From positions 44,363,501-44,427,500 of the forward strand of contig CM060842.1 in NCBI GenBank assembly GCA_030762175.1: 64,000 nucleotides of DNA, given 5' to 3'. The notes beneath the pieces are model-generated. The model made no database searches and was not told the DNA's origin. It was given only the letters and a program-made list of their open reading frames with translations. Below are positions 31,816 through 43,381 of this stretch, piece after piece. The stretch comes from Metallyticus violacea (lineage: Eukaryota > Arthropoda > Insecta > Mantodea > Metallyticidae). Both the position numbers and the translations under genes were made by a program. How positions within the stretch are numbered: the first letter of the stretch is position 1; the number at the start of each line of letters is the position of its first letter.

Positions 31816-32360
31816 CTTCATATTTTATTGTTTTTAATTGACACACTCGCTCTTAAAACGTTTGCTTGGTAAGTTATGCGAATTTTCACCGTAGCAGAGA
31901 TTCTTAAGAGGCGCAGAGGCAGGAAATGAACGGTCCAGTCAAGGCCAATTGAGTTACTTGATGTTTTTGATATGAGTACAATCACAGTCAAGGTTAAACG
32001 GGAACTAATTCTAACAAAAATGTAATACCCTAGTCAAACGATGTAAACAAACGAACTAAACATACTCCATATAAATTCTTGTATAAATGTAGGGCCAAAT
32101 AATACACATGTTGCATGTGTACAATCATGTTTTCTTATATCGTGTTACTCCATATCAAAACTTTGATTCGTAAATAACCATCTCTGCCCAAACCACAGAT
32201 TACTCAACACGGTCCAAAGTTGGTCCAAAGTAACGATAACCCAAGGTCCAACGTGCTTCCTTCAACTCATGTGACTCGCATCCGCAGAGTAACGAAAGTG
32301 ACACCCTCTGACAGAAGATTCTGAAAACACTGAGCTCAGCGAACAACATCGCGAGCTGGA
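31816..32360 (-). promoter_or_regulatory. Ask1: Putative non-coding first exon and promoter region of Ask1
   Basis: On the minus strand the sequence ATGAAG|GTAAGG at 31,816/31,815 is a near-ideal splice donor. It is the best candidate to join the acceptor upstream of the start codon (30,279-30,290), giving an intron of about 1.54 kb. Sequence upstream to about 32,360 is richer in CpG than the surrounding AT-rich DNA (for example near 32,270-32,370), as expected around a housekeeping-type promoter. No TATA box or initiator could be placed with confidence and the transcription start is unknown, so the right boundary is arbitrary. If the splice is correct, the last six bases of this exon begin a short upstream ORF that overlaps the main start codon. 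Confidence 0.5.
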
Positions 32361-32829
32361 GCACGCGTGGGAACCTGGATATACAGAAGAAGCAAAATAA
32401 AGCTGTTTTGCAAATTTAGTTGGATTTAATACTTAATTAAAAATAAATAATATAAAAACATGTTCTTAAGAGGATTCGAATTAAAACTGTGTAACCGTTA
32501 TCAGGAAAGAATTAGTCTAAAAACTGAACACCTTTAAAAATAACTATTTAACCATGGTAAAAATTTTCGGTTTATGTCGCAAATTAATAAAATAAATTAA
32601 CTGTGAACTAACACTTCGAGAACCTTGTAATTCAGGTCATAACTACCTGCTGAGGAGGAATGTAAGGTCCTTGAAATAGCGTATCGTAGTTAATTTATTT
32701 TATTTATTTATGCGGCAAAAGCCATAGGCTCACTACCAGATGCAGTGTTATTTTATGAATGATTTGAAAAGAAACTTTTCTACCGAACTATCATTCAATA
32801 TGTTGATCATACCAAGCACAATTGTGGAA

Positions 32830-33600
32830 TGTATGGGATGCTTATCAGTTCAACCACTTATAGACAAAATTTATTAATCAGAAACAAGTGATTGGTCAAC
32901 AGAAAAGACATTCGCAGTGCATTTTCACCCTAAGCAAAATAGGGAAATGCCAAAATCGGCAGTAGTTTATAATAATGATAACTGCATTGAAACTGCAAGT
33001 AGTATTAAATTCCTTGGAATTATAATGGAAGATGGTCTAAGATGGGATTTATACACTGAAAGTTTAATGAAAAAACTTAGTGTAACTGGCTATCTGTTCA
33101 GGAATTTAGCAAACAATGCACCTCTTGTAACACTTAGAAGTGTTTATTTGCTTAAGTTTACACCCGACTAAAGTATGGCATCTTGCTTTGGGGTAACTCT
33201 CCCCCATCCAAGAAAGTATTTGTAATGCAGAAAAAAATAATCAGAAAATAGCTGGTGTAAATCAGAAGTCTTCCTGCAAACCAATTTTCTTAAAACTGAG
33301 ACTCTTGTTACTCCCTTACATGTACATATATGAGGCAACATTTTTATAAGAAACAAGCTTGTAGCAACAGAATCACGTACAACAAATGAAGTAATACATC
33401 AACACAATACAAGAAGAAAAGCAGACCTTCATATAATGAGAACCAACACCAAAACAAATCAAAATAATGCAACTCAAATGTCCATCGAGTTATACAACAA
33501 ATTTCCACTCCAAATTAAAGCAATTGAAAAGAAAATAATTTTATTCAAAAGGGAAGTAATGACATATTTATTGATTACTGTTTCTACTCGTTAAATGAGC
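32830..33600 (+). mobile_element. LINE fragment: C-terminal RT domain (Jockey/CR1-like), decayed
   Basis: It encodes IKFLGIIMEDGLRWDLYTES and YLFRNLANNAPLVTLRSVYL, the thumb region usually written VKFLGVxLDxxLxWxxHI. It continues with SCKPIFLKL-like, VIHQHNTRRKADLH (the HNTRxK motif) and ELYNKFPLQIKAIEKKIILF. These are the usual end of insect Jockey/CR1-type ORF2. Frames change at about 33,165 and 33,330. Confidence 0.78.
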
Positions 33601-33825
33601 TTTTAAATAATAATGATAGTATTTATACCGTATGAAATAAAATTTATTTTATTATAACAATTAACTTATTTGTAAAGTTATTGAAGTTAATGGTTATTTT
33701 GATAAATCGTTTTGATCTAGAGTGTTTGAACAGGTTTAAAATTTTTATTTTACACTATGGTGTAGCATTTGATAACTTTGAATATTATTACTAGCCTTAT
33801 TTAATTTTAAATGTTACGTACTACT

Positions 33826-33905
33826 ACCGGGTTCGAACCCGGCCAGGACTGATGGAATTTTTCGGGAGTAAAAATCCTAAATGTGGCTTCCTTAGGAAAG
33901 CTTAT
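33826..33905 (+). mobile_element. SINE A fragment (about 80 bp)
   Basis: Only ACCGGGTTCGAACCCGGCC, the TTTTTCGGGAGTAAAAATCC block and GGCTTCCTTAGGAAAG remain; both ends are lost. Confidence 0.85.
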
Positions 33906-34398
33906 ATCCCTGTGCTCCCCACAACCCTTCTTACCGCTATTACAAGTTTTGTAAGAAAGATGTTTATATCTTCACAAATACGGTGGATTATATATTAAAG
34001 AAATATGTATACTATAGTTTCCCGTATTATGTTGTTTAGGAATTATCGAATGCTTTACTGTAAGCAAAAAGCGAGTGTAGGAAGTTTCTCATCCTCATTA
34101 TTGTATATCGAATATATATTTTCGATATCTGGCTTTTCAATCTGGCAAATTAACACATGCTCTAAGTTGTTGAGTAATATGTTGTTCATATACAAACGGT
34201 ACTAGACAATACACAATATGTCCTAAAAGTATTCACTTTAGATAATGCAATAAGAGAACGCCGTAATTTCATTAGATATAGATCTCGATGATTGACAAAT
34301 TGATACAAAAATCATACATTGCAGCTCTCAGTTTCTTCTTTCAGAGCAGTAGCCAGTCATCCAGTTACTCTGTATTTCACTGGGAACTCTCTTTTACT

Positions 34399-34431
34399 CC
34401 CCCCCCCTCTCTCTCTCTCTTCTCTCTCTCA
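34399..34431. repeat. (CT)n tract
   Basis: C-run followed by CT dinucleotides. Confidence 0.9.
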
Positions 34432-34851
34432 CTGATAAGCTCTCCTTAGATTCGAGCATTCTAGGTATAGTACCCCCTCTCCTTATGCGTGATGGAAGCA
34501 CGAAACTAAGAAACATGGTGTTTTTAAAAGTTAAAGAAATGAATACCCTGAGAAAAACAACAACGCAACAAGCCGTGTAAGAAATTACCTAATTAAATTA
34601 ACTTTAACAACATTTAAACACTTTCTCCATTTATAATTGGTTCCAGAGAAAAAATGTAAAAATCAGATGAGATCTTCAGAAACATAATATACTAAATAGA
34701 TTTAACAAATATTTTGTTGTAAATAACGAATGTTATTGTATGATTTATAGGAATTTTTAGCAATATTATGACCACACAAAATTGCAGTGTAGTAATGCCG
34801 TTTTTAAGAAATAACTAAATATTGTAAAAATGACATATGTCAGAAACCTTG

Positions 34852-35095
34852 CGTCCGTAATCTAGTAACTAATAATTTGAAGGTCCTAAATTCAAATCCC
34901 GGTCAGATCAAGCTGTCTGGATAAGGCTTTCTTTCGGAGTGTTTTCCTTACTCGAAGAAGGTAAATGCCAGATAGCTTACAGGCGCCAAGGACTCCGAGC
35001 TCATTTGCGCCATAACCTTACAGCTGTAGAATTCACATCCAATCTACAGACGTCGAGAGAAGACCAATGCAGTCAAAGCGAAAATAAATAACACA
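34852..35095 (+). mobile_element. SINE C copy (tRNA-derived)
   Basis: tRNA-like head with TTCAAATCCCGGTC, then AGCTGTCTGGATAAGGC, GTAAATGCCAGATAGC, GAGCTCATTTGCGCCAT and GAAGACCAATGCAGTCAAAG. Related copies are at 43.05 and 51.34 kb. Confidence 0.85.
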
Positions 35096-35195
35096 TAATT
35101 AATGCACGTTTTAAGGTATCAGCATAAATACTTTCAATTCAAATGTTTATTATCCATTGATATTTAACTAAATTAACAATAATAACAATAAAGTA

Positions 35196-35530
35196 CATTA
35201 AAAACACAGAGAAAGTAAGAAATAAAATTAAAAGAATAATGGATAAATAGTAAAGAAGTCATATGCAAAACACACTAAAGCAAATTTAAATTAATAAGCC
35301 AAGTTAATAGCAACACCAGGGGTGCAATCAATATAAAAGAAAATTAATGTAACACTATTAAATATGTAACCAAATTAACAATAGAAGAACTCAAGTAGTT
35401 CGAAATATAGCGATTACAACTCTGTGACCTTTTCTTGGTATTTTATCCTTTTCTGCTTTTCTATAATTATTGCTAATTTAGTTACATATTTAATAGTGTT
35501 ACATTATTTTTCTTTTATGTATATATATGA
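35196..35530. repeat. Single diverged unit of the 41-kb palindrome repeat
   Basis: It shares AACACAGAGAAAGTAAGAAA, AACACCAGGGGTGCAA, GTAGTTCGAAATATAGCGAT and TTATCCTTTTCTGCTTT blocks with the palindrome at 41.2-42.55 kb. Confidence 0.85.
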
Positions 35531-36010
35531 TTGCCGTATATTAAACATTAATTATTCTTGCAAAAGCTATCAAATAATCAAATTCGAATCTAGGTCCAAT
35601 CAGCCATGACCTAGGCACATGAACTGAATAAACGCATTTCCTGTTTATAGTATGCTTGAACATGAATTGAAAGTGGCATTGTGAAGCCACCGCCAGCAAT
35701 ACTTCGGATGTTTTCCAAATTGTTTATTGTTTCCAGCCGTTGCTTTTATTGTTATAATTTTTTCCCTAAAAGTACACCAGATACCTTTTTTTTTCTTCTA
35801 AATTTTCTAATACTGAACTCAGATATAACAAAAAGCATTTGTGCAACTTACGTTGGTAGCATCGGCTAATTATTTCAGCTATTGTTAGATTTTAGCGGGA
35901 AAAGTTATTGGCAGTGTTGAAAATGCATAAGATATTGAAAATAAATATGATTGCTTTTAAAAATTTAATTATAACATTTAAAACAATATAAATAATAATT
36001 ATAAAAAAAC

Positions 36011-36082
36011 TGCGATGGCCGGGAATCGAACCCGGATCAACTGCTTGGAAGGCAACTATGCTCACCATTACACCACCATCGC
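36011..36082 (-). tRNA. tRNA-Gly (anticodon UCC)
   Basis: A complete 72-nt cloverleaf on the minus strand. The acceptor GCGATGG/CCATCGC is perfect with discriminator A, the D arm is GGTGTAATGGTGAGC, the anticodon arm is TTGCCTTCCAAGCAG with anticodon TCC, and the T arm is CCGGGTTCGATTCCCGG. It looks functional. Confidence 0.96.
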
Positions 36083-36179
36083 ACATGAATTTGATGAGCT
36101 TTTATACAGTTATATTCAGCATAATAACAACCTTTCCTTCCCTTTTTAATACTTTAAATATGAACTTTTTTGTGAAATT

Positions 36180-36262
36180 GATTATTTGTCGTACTATTCT
36201 GTTTCGGGATGCCTCTTCTGTAAGGTGGAAACAATCAGCCATCTTTAGCGCTTTTGTTCAGG
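36180..36262 (+). repeat. Dispersed repeat fragment shared with 40.83 kb
   Basis: TTTCGGGATGCCTCTTCTGTAA and CATCTTTAGCGCTTTTGTTC recur with substitutions at about 40,826-40,895. Confidence 0.7.
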
Positions 36263-37190
36263 TGTGGCTCAGGCTTTGCATGTGACACCTATAAAAGTCT
36301 ATACTAATTAGTTGGTCGTGGTCCTACACGTCGGCAATCCAGAGAGACTGGAATGCTAAATAAATTAATAAATAAATCACTCAAGAAGCAATTTTCTTTT
36401 CACTTTGCCTAAGGCGCTAATTAAATATGGGAGAACACAGGTAATATTCGAAAGCATGTATTATATATAATGGTTATTACCTTTACATATATTATTTATT
36501 ATCCTTACTGTTTAAAAACAATATGTAATACGTTATTAATTACTATATGTAGAGAACTTGACTTTAGTAACGTAACTTTTATCCGAACTTTTTATTGTGT
36601 TTAATCCTCTACAACAGGATCATTCATTATCTTTTCTGCTTTTCACTTTTTACACAACAGTAGCACAGTTTAATTTAATTTCGGATTTTGAATATGATCC
36701 AGTCAATGAGCCTTTGAAATTCTTAATAAAACAATATTTTATCCATATTTCCTTTCTTTCTTTGGAGGACACTTCGTTATTGGTGTAAGAATATTTGTTT
36801 AATTCCAGCACAATTACAGAATTATAGGATAATATATGTACATCAATTTTGTTACAGTGTCTCAATTGTTATTTTCCGTTAACAATTTGTGCGTTATTAT
36901 GCTTTTGGATCAACCCATGCACCCCTTCTGTACGCTCCTCTTAACATCGTTGCCAGCACTCCGCGTCATTTAAAAAAGAATCTTGCACACAATATTTACT
37001 TCTCTGACAGTGCTGTTTCCATCGTATAGCTAACAGGATAACAACACATAGTGGAGGTTGCGTTTACGACAATCTGCGCCAGTTAAGCTATACGGAAACA
37101 TTTCTAAAATGCATTGTTTGGAGGCTATTGCTTTCTTGGGAAACTCAAGTAAATTTTACGTATGTTAAATTTCACAAATTGAGTCGCAAT

Positions 37191-37191
37191 C

Positions 37192-37252
<61 letters not shown>

Positions 37253-37274
37253 GAATTTCACAAATTGAGTTGCA

Positions 37275-37310
<36 letters not shown>

Positions 37311-37317
37311 GTTGTTG
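37191..37317. repeat. (CAA)n(TAA)n and (TTA)n(TTG)n arrays flanking a repeated 20-mer
   Basis: The 20-mer TTTCACAAATTGAGTYGCAA occurs at about 37,169 and 37,257. The array after the first is CAA/TAA and after the second TTA/TTG, that is, inverted. Confidence 0.95.
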
Positions 37318-37330
37318 ATGATTTTTTTTA

Positions 37331-37617
37331 TTTGTTTATTTAAGGACGCTCTTTAACATCGCAGGTCATCAGCGTCCCATTCTATTTAGGGCGTGAAACG
37401 GCCGACAAATTTTGCTCAGAGGCCTCTTCTTTCAGGCTTGAGGTTCTTTTTCGTGCCGTAAATGTACGACACGGGACCCACGGCTTTACTTCCCTTCCGA
37501 AGGAAGCCATACTTACGATTTTTACGCCCGAAAAAATCCATCGATCCTGGCCGGGTTCGAACCCGCGACCTTGGGTTTAGAAGGCAAGTATGGTTACCAC
37601 TACACCACCAGGACCGA
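37331..37617 (-). mobile_element. SINE A copy (well preserved)
   Basis: Minus-strand TCGGTCCTGGTGGTGTAGTG, B box GGTTCGAACCCGG, full body, 3' GACGCTGATGACCTGCGATG and GAGCGTCC, followed by an A/T-rich tail next to a (TTA)n array. Confidence 0.95.
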
Positions 37618-39488
37618 TGATGGTGGTGATAATAGCTATAAAATGATTACATATCAAATTTAGAGTTTTAACACATAGGAGAAAAAATCTCCATACATCA
37701 GCAGTAAACTTAATTTATATCCATAGATAGTTTATTACAGTGTGCTACCAAATACGTGTAAAGATTTATTGTTCCTCTGTCCTTAAAAATATATTCAAAT
37801 TCTACAATTATTAACATTGTGGATATACAGCTGACAAAACCAAACATCACATCATCAGTACTACCACTTCTACCATCATTTGTAGTTAACAGCAAGCGGA
37901 AACAGTAGGCAGCAATACTAATGTTCTGGTTGTCGCAGTACCAAATGCAAAACTCTTCTAATAATTTAGACAAACCTACACTGATTTTTCAGAATATTTC
38001 TAACCTCAATGGATTCTGCACATAGTTCAACAATATATGTTGTTGCTGCAGGTGAAAGCTAAATAAATAATGGTCATTAGTTTTCGATTTGTTTTTCAAA
38101 AAACGATTATTTTTGTGTGATGAAATATGGTGTGTTTTTGCTCCAAATACCTACCTGTTACTAACATTAATTATCAAATACAAGCCAATTATTCCTTTAG
38201 CTGTATGTAATTATTTTAAATTTGTTACATTACCGTTAGCATTCCAACAAAAATGCTTAAGTATTTTTATATAGTAAAAATCTTTGATTGAATGTTGGAA
38301 ACTTAGAACTATTCTGGACAATAACTGAAACATATGGAGCACTTTGAGCGCTCAAAATAGTTTCTAAGTAAATTAATTAAACGCATAAACCATCTGTCTT
38401 AGATTTAAATTAATAAGAAAAGTTCCCTCGATTAATCTAATATAAGCCTCAAATGGCATTAAAAAAACACACTCTTTAATAGGAATTTCAGTATAGGGCT
38501 GTCCTTCAGCTTTTTTATCAGCCAAATGTGATAAGGGACTTGAACAGATTCGCAAATTGAGTATTAATAGTATCGATGATCAAAAGAAAGTAGACTTTAA
38601 TAGTTTGCCAGTAAAGAGAGTACTAAAACACACGCACGCGCACGCGCAAGCACACACACATTTCATGTATATTTCATCTTTATAAATTTTGTTTTTGTTT
38701 TATTTATTTATAAATAATCCCTTGTGTCATGCAACTGATTTCTTTATTCGAGTGGTATATCTCTGTAGTCTTTTTGCAATTGTTTGTAAAAGTTGCTACA
38801 GCGGTGTGGGCTAACTGGAAGCTTGAAAAATGAATGGTGAGACTTCTTCTCCCATATTCGTTTTCTAACCTCAAAAACTTTTTCAGTATTTTTCCACCTT
38901 TACGAATAAATTTGATGGATATGTGCCTAATACATGGCAGTATTTCCTGCTACTAGTATGTTAATGTGCTTCCAAAGAAATTGGAACAGTATATACATAA
39001 AATACCAGGGATACTACCTACCTTTTTTACCCCAAAAAATGTCACTGTCACGTTATGACAGTGTCATTTCTACACTGAAAGGAACAGGGTATTAAAAATA
39101 TTATGGAGGTACCTAAGTGAACACTGACAAAATTGAACTAGTTTGTAGGCAAATGATTTTTCCTCCTCGTCTCCTAGGAGTACAAGATATGAAAGGAGGT
39201 ATTTTGACCAGCTGTGTGAGTTCGCATTTCATTTCCATGTAAATTAAAGGCCATAATTTTCTTACGGAGTGCAATTTTTTTGTCAAGTAAGGCTATTTCT
39301 TTTAAAAAGAGGTTCAAATGGCAATACTTGTTGGAGTGGGCATATTTTAAAAAAGTCAACTTAACTATCACATTTAGAAACCGTTGAAATGTTAACCTTT
39401 ATTTATTTGTGTTAAAAAAACTGTTGCTGGATAACGTATGATCATCCTAACAGACAGAAATATAATCTTATGTGATTAGCATAGCTTT
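37618..39488. other. Interval with no recognisable gene
   Basis: Short ORFs at 37,710-37,973 and 38,373-38,555 show no recognisable motif. Only the CA/CG tract stands out. Confidence 0.5.
38631..38661. repeat. CA/CG dinucleotide tract
   Basis: Mixed CACACG and CGCGCA repeat. Confidence 0.85.
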
Positions 39489-39745
39489 ATTTGGTTTATT
39501 TACGGACGCTCTTAAACATTTGAGGTCATCAGCGTCCCATTCAATTCAGGACGTGAAAGGGCCGATAAATTTTGCTCACAGGTCTCTTCTTTCAGGCTTG
39601 AGGTTCTTTTACGTGCCGGAAATCTACGACACAAGACCCTCTGTTTTACTTATCTATCGTAGTAAGCCTCGGATTTTTGCCCCCGAAAAAATTCATCCAT
39701 CTTGGCCTGGATTGAACCCGCGATCTTGGGTCTGCGAATCATCGG
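39489..39745 (-). mobile_element. SINE A copy (5' head truncated)
   Basis: It has the 3' half and B box region (GGATTGAACCCGCGATCTTGG on the plus strand) but lacks the outermost head. About 10-15% diverged from the best copies by eye. Confidence 0.88.
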
Positions 39746-40825
39746 ATAACAAACAACCTCTGTCATTACAATTAGTTCAGTTGGATACGAAAAGTTAGTT
39801 TAGATAGCGAGCGCAGATTCATTTTGATCAAATATGGATATTGATACATTTTATTGATGTGCGAAAAATGAGATTAAATGAGCGAAATACATAAATTTAG
39901 TTTTAATGAAAATATATTCAAATAGTCTCAAATATTGCTGGAGTAAATAGTTAAAGTATGCAATTTCCAGTTTTAGATTCCTTTTGTGCAATTAACAGTT
40001 CCTTTACATTATTCAATGACACGTTTATATATATTTTATGTATGTTTCGTATTTCACTCTATTCATATATACGTATAAAAATGATAGTGAAATAAATGTA
40101 TAAACGATGTTCGAGAATCGCTGTACATTTCAAGTTATATTTGGTGTATTTTCATAGCACTCATGCCATGTTGGTAGCCTTTTCCAGAATTTTTAAAGAT
40201 GGACAAAATTAGATCTTATGTAAGTACGTTTCTGTCTTTAATTTTATCTGTATATTTTCATTGCCGAATAAACTACATAACTAATATTCAATCGATGCAC
40301 AAGTATTAATATATTCATATTCTCCTTTACTTGTGTACCTACATTAAATATAATTTCTTTTAGCAGTTAGTGATTCTGATCTGCTGAATTTACTCTCAAT
40401 TCACACGAGTAAGTATTTATGTAATAAAACAATCATAACTATTTTCATATTATATATATTGAGTATCTGTAATACGTTCTCAAAATCAGGTAGTGACGAA
40501 TGTTAAATCAAACGCTGCTTTTCCCAACACTTACAGTGGATTCTCTGTTCCAAATAAATTATAGGCGATCCTGGAACTCCGCGTATAAACACAAATTTCT
40601 TTCCTAGTATTCATAGGTTTGTATACTAGAGCTATTTGCCACTATTTCCTTCAATACCAATGCCTTACCCCACTGGCCTACTTTTAGAGAGAACGTGTCA
40701 AGGAACGCAGACGATTCCTGTATTACAGCAAAGTATTTAGTTAAAGTTAACCATTCCTAATGATTGTTCACTACCCACTTATCGTTGGTGAAAGTTGAAT
40801 AGATATTCATTCATATATTCAAATG

Positions 40826-40895
40826 TTTTGGGATGCCTCTGTTTCTGTAACTTAAAAAAGATCGGTCATCTTTAGCTCTTATGTTCTATAGATGT
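40826..40895 (+). repeat. Dispersed repeat fragment shared with 36.18 kb
   Basis: See the entry at 36,180. Confidence 0.65.
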
Positions 40896-41118
40896 TTGCT
40901 ATAAAGAAAATGCCTATGTTATTTTAAAATATCAAAAGCAAGTCCTTTATATGAAAAGGTTATGCTGCGAATTTGAAAAATCATCGCCCAGCATTGTTAG
41001 TTCATATAATATCAAAGCATAATGCACTCACAGGTACAAACAACTGGTTTTATATTTTTCTGGGTCACATCGGATTACTTTATATATATATTGTTAATAG
41101 TGTTACATTATTTTTCTT

Positions 41119-41141
41119 TGTATATATATATATATATATAT
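41119..41141. repeat. (TA)n microsatellite
   Basis: Short pure TA tract just left of the palindrome. Confidence 0.95.
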
Positions 41142-41207
41142 AAAGAAAAATAACAATGTAACTAAATTAACTATAATTATAAAAGCAGAAAAGGATAAAA
41201 CACTAAG

Positions 41208-41377
41208 AGATAGTCACACTTGTAATCTCTATATTTCGAACTACTAGAGTTCCATTGAAGAACTCTAATAGTTTGAAATATTAATAGTGATTACAAGTGT
41301 GACTTTCTCTTAGTGTTTTATCCTTTTCTGTTTTTATAATTATTGTTCATTTAGTTACATTATAAACACACACACAT

Positions 41378-41408
<31 letters not shown>

Positions 41409-42548
41409 TAAAGTCTTTTAGAAAACACAGAGAAAGTAAGAAATAAAATTAAGAGAATAATAGATAAATAGTAAAGAAGTCAAAACAAAACACACAAAAG
41501 CAAATAAAGCTTAATAAGCAAAGTTAAAAGCAACACCTGAGGTGCAAACTATATAAATGAAAAATAAAAATAAAGTAACACTATTAACAATGTAACACAT
41601 TAACAGTAATAATAATAAAAGTAGATAAGGATAAAACACTGAGAAAAAGTCACACTTGAAACTGCTATATTTCGAACTACTGCGAGTTCTTCAATGGCAA
41701 GAAGCAGATAAGTCAGTTTCAAATGTGACTTTTTCTCAGTGTTTTATCCTTTCTACTTTTATTATTACTGTTAATGTGTTACGTTGTTAATAGTGTTACT
41801 TTATTTTTATTTTTCATTTATATTATATATAATATATATATTATATAATATATATATTAAGTTACTTTATTTTTATTTTTCATTTATATTATATATAATA
41901 TATATATTATGTTACTTTATTTTTATTTTTCATTTATATTATATATAATATAAATGAAAAATAAAAATAAAGTAACACTATTAACAACGTAACACATTAA
42001 CAGTAATAATAAAAGTAGAAAGGATAAAACACTGAGAAAAAGTCACATTTGAAACTGACTTATCTGCTTCTTGCCATTGAAGAACTCGCAGTAGTTCGAA
42101 ATATAGCAGTTTCAAGTGTGACTTTTTCTCAGTGTTTTATCCTTATCTACTTTTATTATTATTACTGTTAATATGTTACATTGTTAATAGTGTTACTTTA
42201 TTTTTATTTTTCATTTATATAGTTTGCACCTCTGGTGTTGCTTTTAACTTTGCTTATTAAGCTTTATTTGCTTTTCTGTGTTTTGTTTTGACTTCTTTAC
42301 TATTTATCTATTATTCTTTTAATTTTATTTCTTACTTTCTCTGTGTTTTCTAAAAGACTTTATTATATATATATTGTATGTGTGTGTGTTTATAATGTAA
42401 CTAAATGAACAATAATTATAAAAACAGAAAAGGATAAAACACTAAGAGAAAGTCACACTTGTAATCACTATTAATATTTCAAACTATTAGAGTTCTTCAA
42501 TGGAACTCTAGTAGTTCGAAATATAGAGATTACAAGTGTGACTATCTA
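41208..42548. repeat. 1.34-kb near-perfect palindrome built from nested inverted repeats
   Basis: The left arm, about 41,208-41,825, and the right arm, about 41,947-42,548, are reverse complements with few differences. For example, AACACCTGAGGTGCAAAC on the left faces AACACCAGAGGTGCAAAC when the right arm is inverted. The centre (about 120 bp) contains two further copies of TTACTTTATTTTTATTTTTC. Each arm holds two smaller inverted repeats, at about 41,190-41,340 and 41,610-41,800 on the left. Their halves share AAGGATAAAACACT and AGTCACACTTG, and both carry TTCGAACTACT. TA tracts flank both outer ends. No ORF is encoded. Confidence 0.93.

Positions 42549-42551
<3 letters not shown>

Positions 42552-42598
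<47 letters not shown>
42552..42598. repeat. (TA)n microsatellite
   Basis: Pure TA tract bordering the right end of the palindrome. Confidence 0.97.
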
Positions 42599-42601
<3 letters not shown>

Positions 42602-42970
42602 CTGACTCCTAAAGGAGCCGTTGATGCTGCAATTGCGGTGAATTGCTACAGGTGCCCTTGATGATGGCTTGTTGCTGCTGAGATTTGCTTGCTGGAGTAC
42701 ATATAATGGTGGCCAATTTTTAATTTTTTTTAAAAACCAAAAGATATCTTACATTATGTTTTATCATGGGTGCATTTCTTCAAAGGAATTCGCGAAGATA
42801 ATTACTTTCAACACAAAAAATAGATAAAGCTTATTTCCTTTGCACCTACACTTAACAGAGAATGAGGAAGATTAATGCAAATTACCGTAAGTCGCCAAAG
42901 GAATTCATTTCGCAGAATGGTGTGTAATACTGTCGGGCTTCTTTAGCGTTTACCTATAGCTGCTAGAAAG

Positions 42971-42971
<1 letters not shown>

Positions 42972-43037
<66 letters not shown>
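42972..43037. repeat. (ATT)n microsatellite
   Basis: About 22 units, directly abutting the 3' end of a SINE C copy. Confidence 0.97.
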
Positions 43038-43038
<1 letters not shown>

Positions 43039-43044
43039 ATTATG

Positions 43045-43322
43045 TAATAGTTATTCACACTTTGACTGCATTGGTCTTCTCGTGAAGTCTGTAGTTGTGG
43101 ACTGAATACCTATAAGTGCAGGTCTATAGGGATGAATGAAATGAATTATTATTAACGATGGAGAAAATAAACTCGGAGTCCTTGGCGCCTTAAAGCTATC
43201 TGGCATTCACGAAAAACTCCGCAAAGACCCTTACCCAGACAGGTTGACCTGAGCAGGATTCGAACCCAAAACCAAGCCCTCCGTATTAGTAGTAGCAAAT
43301 GCTACCACTAGACCACGCAGGT
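43045..43322 (-). mobile_element. SINE C copy
   Basis: Minus-strand head CCACCTGCGTGGTCTAGTGG, B box GGGTTCGAATCC, body GGCGCCAAGGACTCCGAG and AAGACCAATGCAGTCAAAGT. (ATT)n and (TTA)n arrays lie on both sides. Confidence 0.9.
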
Positions 43323-43323
43323 G

Positions 43324-43381
43324 GTCATTGTTGTTGTTATTATTATTATTATTATTATTGATATTATTAATATTATTATTT
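43324..43381. repeat. (TTG)/(TTA)n microsatellite
   Basis: Imperfect array to the right of the SINE C head. Confidence 0.9.

Noticed and set aside
39472..39798. 108-codon plus-strand ORF
   Set aside because: It is the antisense translation of a SINE A copy.
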